In this document: piece by piece, positions 17,768-23,505 of the stretch
How positions within the stretch are numbered: the stretch's first letter is position 1
Layout of the letters: each line of letters opens with the position of its first letter
Assembly: GCA_016209525.1 (NCBI GenBank)
Contig: JACQWK010000089.1
Coordinates: 1-49,635 of the forward strand
DNA: 49,635 bases
Reading direction: 5' to 3'
DNA from: Verrucomicrobiota bacterium
GTDB lineage: Bacteria > Verrucomicrobiota > Verrucomicrobiia > Limisphaerales > SIBE01
Translations under genes and position numbers: made by a program
The notes under the pieces: model-generated
Told to the model about the DNA's origin: nothing
The model's input: the letters and a program-made list of their open reading frames with translations, nothing else
Database searches by the model: none

Positions 17768-20700
17768 ATGGACAAACCCGAAACCGTCTGGGCCTTCGAC
17801 CTCGGCAAAGCCTCCATTGGCGAGGTGGTGCGCCAAGGCACTCAATTCCTCCACAAAGCCTCGCTGCTCATCCCGGAGAAATTCGCCGACACCAAGTCGG
17901 CTGCCGACCGCCGCCGCATGAAGCGCACCCGCGACGCACACCACGCGCGCGAGCATTGGCTGGAGCAAGTCTGGAGGGCCGCTGGATTGGAAGTGCTCTA
18001 TGGCCGCAACCGCGACAAGAAGACAGGCGAATGGAAGGCCGGCGAGCCAGGCGATGCACGACTGGAGCGGGAGTTCCCTGAGTCGGGAGACGAGACCTGC
18101 TACACGTCCTGCCTTCTGCGCATCAGACTGTTGCGGGGCGAAAAACTGGATCCGTGGCAAATCTTCAAGGCGCTTCGCTCCGCCATTCAACGCCGTGGAT
18201 ACGACCCGGATATTCCGTGGAAGACCCGCGAGCAACGCCGCAGCGAGAAGCCGGAAGACGACGAAGGCGCGACGATTGTACGGATGCAGGAGTTTGAAAA
18301 GCAGCTCGCTGCGATGGCCCCCAACCAGCCGGATTTTCAATGGCCGTGCTACTTCGACGCCTGGAAGATGGGGCTGTGGAACCCGGCGGAGCCCGATCAA
18401 TTGAAGACCCGTCAGGACTGCCACGCCCAGACCACGCGGAATCAAATCGTGCCGCGCAAACTCGTTGAAGCCGAATTCCGCGCGCTGGTCGATGCCGCAG
18501 CGAAGCAAATCCCCACTCTCCAGGGGAAGGCAGACTACCTTCTGTATGGTCCTCCCAAACGCGCCTATGCTTCCTTCTACCGGGAGGAGCGCAAGCGCCA
18601 CGGACTGCGCGAAGGCAGCGCAAACGACTGGCAAGGCGTCGTGGGCCAGAAGATTCCGCGCTTTGACAATCGCATCATTGGCAAGTGCGTGCTCATTCCC
18701 CGCCTTAATGTGTGCAAGATTCGCAAAGGCGACGACGGTCAGTTACATCCCCAATCACGCATCGCCGCTGAAACAGTTTTCTTGATGAAACTCAAAAACA
18801 TGCGGCTTCAGCAGGACGCTCGGGTGCGTGGACTCACGTCGAAAGAGATCTGCGAGATCTACAACGACCCTAAGCGGACCAAGCTCGGACTCACGGCAAC
18901 GCAGTGGAAGAAGTGGTGCCTCAGATTTGGAGGCCGACCACTGCCCGGCCAATACGAGGAAGTCGCGGAACCGAGGTTTTCGGGTCGCAGCCGCTTTTGC
19001 CGTCCAGCGTTGGAAATCCTCAAAGGGCTGATTCTCTCTGGTGACGCGCCGCCGCAGGCTCATGAGAAGGAAGTCGCGCGGTTGGACGGGAACACGAATC
19101 CGTTGAGAGGCCTGGTTAAGGACGACCTGAAGTTCCTGCTCCAAATGGGGCCGACCTGGGAAGGCATCTACGTCCCGAACCAGAAGCTCGACGCACTCGT
19201 GCGCTCGACTTGCAGCCCGCGGGAATCCATCCGGCAACTCATCGGCTCGCAGAATGACCCCATTGTTCGACACCGGCTCGCGCTTTTTGCCCAACGGCTG
19301 GAATATCTCGCAGTGACCAAGAAGTTGGGCACACCCGATTACGTGGTGCTGGAATTTGTTCGTGAGGATTTCATGGGCCGGAAGGCTAGGCTGGAATACT
19401 TGAAGTTCCAGAGAGACCGCACGACCGAGCGGGCCAGAGCGCGCGAGGAAGCGGCCAAAGCGGGTGCAACCGAAGGCGCGGCCGGATTAAAAATGGAATT
19501 GCACAAGGCCCAAGGCGGCATCTGCCTCTACACCGGCGAAGGGTTGGCGGTGACTTCGCTCGATCATTACGTGATTGATCACATCGTGCCCCGCGCGAAA
19601 GGCGGGCCGGACGCGGTCCTGAACTACGTGCTGACCACGCGCCGCGCGAACGATGACAAAGGGGACAGCACGCCGTACGAATGGCTCGCAAACGGGCCGG
19701 GCTGGGACGCCTATGTGGAACGCGTCAGGAAACGCATCACCTATCTGCGAAACAAGAAAGCCCAGTTGCTTACCTCATCCGACGCGCCTGCTCTCGTCGA
19801 AAAGTACACGGCATTGGCCGAGACAGCGTGGATTTCCAAGCTGGCGCAAACCATCGTCGGTCTCCGCTTCGGTTGGCCCGGAGGTATCGCGGACGGAAAA
19901 CGCAAGGTGATCGTCGTCTCCGGCGGACTCACCGCCCGCATCCGACGCAAATACAAACTCAACAGCCTGCTGAATCCCGACGCCAAGTCAGAGGAGGAAG
20001 CCGGGCAAAAGAATCGCAGCGACGACCGGCACCATGCGCTAGACGCGATGGTCATCAGCTTCCTCAACCCTCTTAAGCTGGAGCCAAAGCTTCCCGATGG
20101 TGTACATCGAGAGTTGTTCGGAAAGGAGATTGCGGAAGTCATCCCGGAGAACTTGTGCTTCGAGAAACCCGCGCTCGCCGAGACGATTTACGGCGCGCGC
20201 AACGATCATGGCCAAAAGGTTATTGTTCAACGTGCGGAATTGGTTTCCCTGGGGATGAAGCCCACCGCACCAGGCAAGTCGGTCTTCGACCTCAAATATG
20301 CGGGCAAGCAGGCCCAATCTGTCCGTGATCCAGTGATTCAGGAACGACTGCTGGAATTCCTGACGACCGGCCCCGACGAAGCCGCGTGGCGTAAGTTTTG
20401 TGCCGAGTTTCGACTCAAACGCAAAGACGGTGCCGACGGCCCGCGTGTGGAATTTGTCACCGTGAATGCCGGTGAGCCGACCGAGTACAAGGATTTATCC
20501 AAGGATGGGACCGGCGCATATCGCAAAGCACTGAAAGGACACAAGGGCCAGATTGTGTATGTGGACGAGATGAACAAACCACGAGTCCGCCCAGTCTATG
20601 CGTACGAGTCAATTCGCGACGTGCGCGCTAGCCTTCTCAAAATAAATGCAGGCATTGCGATCAAGGGTTTTTTCCAATCGGGATGTCTCGTCGAAATCAA

Positions 20701-20872
20701 CGGCAGTGTTGCGCATCCGAAGACCCCGCTGGCCGCCGGCAAGTATTCGCTGAACACAATACGAAGCGATGGATTTGTCGTGTTGACCAGTTCGTCCGGC
20801 AAGGTTTCACAGCCAATTCGATTGACCAAACTTCTGACGGTCGGCTTTCGGCGAGTAGAAGAATCCTTATGA
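17768..20872 (+). CDS. cas9: Cas9, compact type II-C
   Basis: RNA-guided DNA endonuclease of 1034 residues, near the short end of the family. RuvC-I is VWAFDLGKASIGE with Asp11; an arginine-rich bridge helix follows (about 44-70, ADRRRMKRTRDAHHARE); a short recognition lobe runs to ~520 and includes IPRFDNRIIGKC, a motif also found in Akkermansia-type Cas9. RuvC-II is YVVLEFVRED with Glu529. HNH has DHIVPRA with His605 and Asn619 and Asn628 at the spacing seen in SpCas9 (840/854/863). RuvC-III is HHALDA with His756 and Asp759. The C-terminal ~275 residues should carry the WED and PAM-interacting parts. The usual GWAV after the RuvC-I motif is replaced by GEVV. cas1 starts in its stop codon (ATGA). 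No csn2 or cas4 is present, hence II-C. PAM unknown. Confidence 0.97.
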   Translation: MDKPETVWAFDLGKASIGEVVRQGTQFLHKASLLIPEKFADTKSAADRRRMKRTRDAHHAREHWLEQVWRAAGLEVLYGRNRDKKTGEWKAGEPGDARLEREFPESGDETCYTSCLLRIRLLRGEKLDPWQIFKALRSAIQRRGYDPDIPWKTREQRRSEKPEDDEGATIVRMQEFEKQLAAMAPNQPDFQWPCYFDAWKMGLWNPAEPDQLKTRQDCHAQTTRNQIVPRKLVEAEFRALVDAAAKQIPTLQGKADYLLYGPPKRAYASFYREERKRHGLREGSANDWQGVVGQKIPRFDNRIIGKCVLIPRLNVCKIRKGDDGQLHPQSRIAAETVFLMKLKNMRLQQDARVRGLTSKEICEIYNDPKRTKLGLTATQWKKWCLRFGGRPLPGQYEEVAEPRFSGRSRFCRPALEILKGLILSGDAPPQAHEKEVARLDGNTNPLRGLVKDDLKFLLQMGPTWEGIYVPNQKLDALVRSTCSPRESIRQLIGSQNDPIVRHRLALFAQRLEYLAVTKKLGTPDYVVLEFVREDFMGRKARLEYLKFQRDRTTERARAREEAAKAGATEGAAGLKMELHKAQGGICLYTGEGLAVTSLDHYVIDHIVPRAKGGPDAVLNYVLTTRRANDDKGDSTPYEWLANGPGWDAYVERVRKRITYLRNKKAQLLTSSDAPALVEKYTALAETAWISKLAQTIVGLRFGWPGGIADGKRKVIVVSGGLTARIRRKYKLNSLLNPDAKSEEEAGQKNRSDDRHHALDAMVISFLNPLKLEPKLPDGVHRELFGKEIAEVIPENLCFEKPALAETIYGARNDHGQKVIVQRAELVSLGMKPTAPGKSVFDLKYAGKQAQSVRDPVIQERLLEFLTTGPDEAAWRKFCAEFRLKRKDGADGPRVEFVTVNAGEPTEYKDLSKDGTGAYRKALKGHKGQIVYVDEMNKPRVRPVYAYESIRDVRASLLKINAGIAIKGFFQSGCLVEINGSVAHPKTPLAAGKYSLNTIRSDGFVVLTSSSGKVSQPIRLTKLLTVGFRRVEESL

Positions 20873-21771
20873 GCCACCACATCCTCCACGTCTTCCAACA
20901 CGGCGCGGTACTCGGACGCGAGCGCGGCTTCATCGTCATGCGCGTGGACGGGCAGGCAGACCGAACGATGCCTCTCGATGACATGCGTGCTACCGTCATA
21001 GCCGCACGCGGCGTCACGCTCACGTCAAGCTTCCTCTCCGGGATGCTGGAGAAGGATGCTGTGGTGCTGCATTGCGACGAGAGTTATCAGCCGTGCGGCA
21101 TTACCGCGCCGCTGTCGCGAGTGGTGGACTTGCAGGCATTTCAACATCAAACCGCGCGTCCCAAACGGCTGAACGAAAAGCTGTGGAAGGAGATGCTGCG
21201 CGGAAAGACCCTGAATCAACAGCGGGTTTTGGAGCACAAAAACCTCCATTCGGGTCACCTGGAACTGGCTTTGCGAAGTGGTGAATTTGACGAGGCCAAC
21301 TGCGCCCGCCGTTATTGGCAGCTCTACTTTCCCGCGATTGGCTGGACGGCCACAAAACGCGACCGCAAGGAAAACACCCCGCCCAACCAGATGTTGAACT
21401 ACGGCTACGCAGTACTCGCTGCATTGTGCCACCGCAGCCTGATCATCCACGGGCTGCTGCCGCAATTAGGCGTCCATCACAAGCCTCGCTACCGAGCCGA
21501 TCCGCTGGTGTACGACCTCATGGAGCCCTTCCGTCCGGCGGTGGAACTCATGCTCTCGGAGTTCATGCTGGAGCCGGATATTTCCATGAACGCTTGGGCC
21601 AAGAAAGTCGGCACGGGATTGCGCGATCGCCGAGTGAAACACCGCGCCTTTACCCTCAAGTTGATGGACGCGATCGACGCGTCGGCCAATTCACTGGCAC
21701 GCGCGTACGCGGAACTCGCGGCTGGTGAATTCTGGGTGCCGGAGCTGCCCGAAGCGGAAACGGCGCGATGA
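20869..21771 (+). CDS. cas1: Cas1 integrase, type II
   Basis: 300 residues from the ATG overlapping the cas9 stop (ATGA); the longer open frame into cas9 is rejected because this start gives the usual Cas1 length. It integrates new spacers with Cas2. The N-terminal beta region carries MPLDDMRATVIAARGVTLTS. The helical domain carries the metal ligands by alignment: Glu142 in GEFDEANCARRYW, His204 in QLGVHHKPRYR and Glu219 in YDLMEPFRP. LNYGYAVLAALCHRSL is the usual Cas1 helix. All appear intact, so the adaptation module should be functional. Its own stop overlaps the cas2 start by ATGA, giving a tightly coupled operon. Confidence 0.96.
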   Translation: MSHHILHVFQHGAVLGRERGFIVMRVDGQADRTMPLDDMRATVIAARGVTLTSSFLSGMLEKDAVVLHCDESYQPCGITAPLSRVVDLQAFQHQTARPKRLNEKLWKEMLRGKTLNQQRVLEHKNLHSGHLELALRSGEFDEANCARRYWQLYFPAIGWTATKRDRKENTPPNQMLNYGYAVLAALCHRSLIIHGLLPQLGVHHKPRYRADPLVYDLMEPFRPAVELMLSEFMLEPDISMNAWAKKVGTGLRDRRVKHRAFTLKLMDAIDASANSLARAYAELAAGEFWVPELPEAETAR

Positions 21772-22112
21772 ACAACTCGCCATTCAGTATGGGCTGGCTA
21801 ATGGCCATGTTTGATTTGCCAGTGATGACGGACAAGGAGCGCAAAACCGCTACGCGCTTTCGAAATGACCTCCTTGACCACGGCTTTCTGATGATCCAAT
21901 TCTCCGTTTACGCTCGGCCGTGTGTGAACTTCGAGCAACTCCAAAAACACATCGGCACGATCAAGGAACTTGTGCCGGAAGCCGGCAACGTGCGTCTGCT
22001 GTTTATCACGGATGAGCAATGGGCCAAGAGTGTGACGGTGATTGGAGCCAACTACAAGCAAGGCAAACGCGCGCTCGACGCGAAGGTGCCGGACCAAGTT
22101 GAGTTCTGGTAG
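21768..22112 (+). CDS. cas2: Cas2, type II
   Basis: 114 residues. The start MNNSPFSMGWLMAMFDLPV has the first beta strand and conserved Asp of Cas2 (MFDLP), and GFLMIQFSVYARPC is typical of type II Cas2. It acts as the central dimer of the Cas1-Cas2 integration complex. It overlaps cas1 by four bases and ends only 6 bp from the end of the convergent tracrRNA terminator, so the operon is read toward the tracrRNA gene. Confidence 0.95.
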   Translation: MNNSPFSMGWLMAMFDLPVMTDKERKTATRFRNDLLDHGFLMIQFSVYARPCVNFEQLQKHIGTIKELVPEAGNVRLLFITDEQWAKSVTVIGANYKQGKRALDAKVPDQVEFW

Positions 22113-22116
22113 CGAA

Positions 22117-22196
22117 GAAAAAAGAGGTCTGACTGCCGTGCATCAGCAGTGGGCAATCAGACCCCGTATCAGTTAAGTCTTCCCCCCGGAAACAGG
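22117..22196 (-). ncRNA. tracrRNA of the type II-C system
   Basis: The anti-repeat occupies 22196-22172 on the minus strand. It pairs with the first 25 nt of the CRISPR repeat by 21 Watson-Crick and 2 G-U pairs, with two T-T mismatches at repeat positions 4 and 5. An 8-nt link (TGATACGG) leads to a 12-bp hairpin and T6 terminator. The order 5' anti-repeat, then hairpin, then terminator, matches known tracrRNAs, and the pairing end next to the hairpin is the repeat 5' end, as in SpCas9. The predicted length from anti-repeat to terminator is about 80 nt; the true 5' end may lie further upstream. No promoter is recognised. Known role: it pairs with crRNA and loads Cas9. Confidence 0.88.
22118..22163 (-). 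terminator. Rho-independent terminator of the tracrRNA
   Basis: On the minus strand, GGTCTGATTGCC (22163-22152) pairs with GGCAGTCAGACC (22137-22126) over 12 bp with one G-U, with a 14-nt loop containing a small TGC/GCA inner stem. CTC and a T6 run (22123-22118) follow. The plus strand has no T run after the hairpin, so the terminator acts on the minus strand. Confidence 0.9.
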
Positions 22197-22214
22197 AAGC
22201 GGTGATCCACTTCC

Positions 22215-22234
22215 AACTTAACCGGCGTTAAGTT
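22215..22234. promoter_or_regulatory. AACTTAAC-CGGC-GTTAAGTT palindrome
   Basis: A perfect 8-bp inverted repeat with a 4-base centre, lying between the array and the anti-repeat. It could be an operator, a hairpin ending the crRNA precursor, or a processing signal. The arm sequence AACTTAAC partly recurs at the 3' end of the anti-repeat (GACTTAAC). Confidence 0.45.
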
Positions 22235-22262
22235 CAGCATCCGCAGCCACATCCAGCAAGCC

Positions 22263-22353
22263 GATTCTGCCGCGCCTGCCTCCGGGGGGAAGACAAAACC
22301 TCCGTCGCGCGTTGGCGCAAAACGTCACGATTCTGCCGCGCCTGCCTCCGGGG
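22263..22353 (-). CRISPR. Two-repeat CRISPR array, read on the minus strand
   Basis: On the minus strand the repeat starts GTTTTGTCTTCCCCCCGGAG and ends CGCGGCAGAATC (about 37 nt; intact copy 22299-22263). A second copy at 22353-22329 keeps the last 25-26 nt but has lost its first ~12 nt. Start-to-start distance is 66 bp, giving a ~29-nt spacer (22300-22328), as expected for type II. Orientation is set by the tracrRNA pairing and the GTTTT start. The degenerate copy is the first one in transcription order. No third repeat is found 66 bp further on either side. Confidence 0.85.
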
Positions 22354-22419
22354 AATCAGAAGCATGGCGCTCTTATCCGCGTCGCCGCTGCTCAGACTTA
22401 TCCGTGACAATTCAATAGT

Positions 22420-22560
22420 ACCACGAATGGACACGGATGAACATGGATTGGAGAGACACGCACTACTCAGAACTCATCCCAATTTGTGGAAATTAGTGAA
22501 ATTCGTGTCGTCAGCTTTCCCATATTCGTGTATTCGTGTGCGTGGTTTCCTGCTGAATCG
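22420..22560. repeat. CACGAATGGACACGGATGA-type dispersed sequence
   Basis: Reads CCACGAATGGACACGGATGA followed after a gap by GTGAAATTCGTG and ATTCGTGTATTCGTGTG, an inverted arrangement of CACGAA/TTCGTG words. Similar CACGAAACACACGAAA tracts occur near 26636, 26733, 45620 and 49550. The 22360-22789 stretch holds only such elements. Confidence 0.55.
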
Positions 22561-22690
22561 TTACGGCTGGGCACGGGAGAGAAGCTGAGCCGACACCGCC
22601 CGTGAGTAGCCTTGAGAAATTCTTCGATTCGTTCTCCCCTGAGTTGGGAAGTTTCAGGTGGCTCGCGACCGCATGGAGGGGATGTGAACC

Positions 22691-22719
22691 GATGGCCAAT
22701 CGCCAATGGCCAATGGCAG
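22691..22719. repeat. GATGGCCAATCGCCAATGG minisatellite
   Basis: Short tandem-like tract with ATGGCCAAT/CGCCAATGGCCAATGGCAG steps immediately before the four-helix-bundle gene. A related tract lies just beyond the same gene (23340-23430). Confidence 0.7.
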
Positions 22720-22789
22720 AGAGGCGCCCATTACGACACGAAAGGGAGAACAACGACACAAACCAACACCTAAAAAGGAGGAACGAATC

Positions 22790-23326
22790 ATGGCCAAATA
22801 CCAACACTTCGAGGAACTGCCCGTTTGGCAGGAAGCTGCGCGGCTGTACCACACCGTGCTTGATCTCTTGGAGGAACCGGACGTTCCTCTCACGCAGGGC
22901 TTGCGCAATCAACTCGACCGTGCCGCTCTCTCCGTCTCGAACAACATTGCCGAGGGCTTCGAACGCTCAACGACCAATGAATTGCTTTCATTCATCGCCA
23001 TCGCTCGTGGCTCGTCCGGAGAAGTGCGCTCGATGATGGCAGTGGTGAAGGACAGGCCTAAACTCAAAGGATACCTCGCGACCCTGCAAAAGATACGCTC
23101 GCAGGCGGAATCCTGCGCGCGGCAGCTCACCGGTTGGGCCGGGGCTGTGGATAAGCTGCCGTTCGAGGGGCGCAGACACATGGCAGAAAAAGAACGCGCA
23201 TCGCGCGAGACAGCACAGAAGGCCCGGACTTTCCGCGAAAACTTCTTGAAGAATCTGAAAGCTGACCATCCTCTCTACAACTCGCCGGAGGCGCGCGCCG
23301 CGCGAGGTGAAAAGCTCGAGAAATGA
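22790..23326 (+). CDS. Four-helix-bundle protein (23S rRNA IVS-type family)
   Basis: 178 residues starting MAKYQHFEELPVWQEA, with a very strong Shine-Dalgarno (AAAAAGGAGG) 8 nt before the ATG at 22790; the upstream in-frame extension reads through the minisatellite and is rejected. Residues 1-115 match the four-helix-bundle family first seen in rRNA intervening sequences: LPVWQEA, LRNQLDRAALSVSNNIAEGFER, TNELLSFIAIARGSSGEV. The usual family length is ~120, so the charged C-terminal extension (about 120-178, EKERASRETAQKARTFREN) is extra. Its function is not known in general. It lies next to the CRISPR locus but on the opposite strand to the array and is separated from it by repeats. Confidence 0.85.
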   Translation: MAKYQHFEELPVWQEAARLYHTVLDLLEEPDVPLTQGLRNQLDRAALSVSNNIAEGFERSTTNELLSFIAIARGSSGEVRSMMAVVKDRPKLKGYLATLQKIRSQAESCARQLTGWAGAVDKLPFEGRRHMAEKERASRETAQKARTFRENFLKNLKADHPLYNSPEARAARGEKLEK

Positions 23327-23339
23327 GCGAATAATCGCC

Positions 23340-23430
23340 GATGGCAGATGGCAAATGGCAAATGGAGCGGTTTCCTGATCCAGGGATCCGAGGACGTCCT
23401 TGGCCATTTTGCCATCTGCCATTTGCCATC
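23340..23430. repeat. ATGGCAGATGGCAAATGG inverted pair
   Basis: ATGGCAGATGGCAAATGGCA (from 23341) and its inverted form TTTTGCCATCTGCCATTTGCC (near 23408) form a long stem around a 35-bp loop. It sits between the four-helix-bundle gene and the convergent glycosidase gene, where it could end both transcripts. Confidence 0.7.
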
Positions 23431-23505
23431 CCTTCAGACTCTGCCTCTCGTAGCAATCACACGCCAGGCGCTCCAGCTCGTCCTTTGCGGATGAATCATC
23501 AAAGC

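Noticed and set aside
22354-22430. A possible third CRISPR repeat 66 bp beyond the second
   Set aside because: The sequence near 22395 (CGTCGCCGCTGCTCAG) does not match the repeat beyond chance.
22790-23326. The gene after cas2 as csn2 or cas4
   Set aside because: It matches the four-helix-bundle family and has no Csn2 or Cas4 nuclease motif; it is also separated from cas2 by the tracrRNA, array and repeats.
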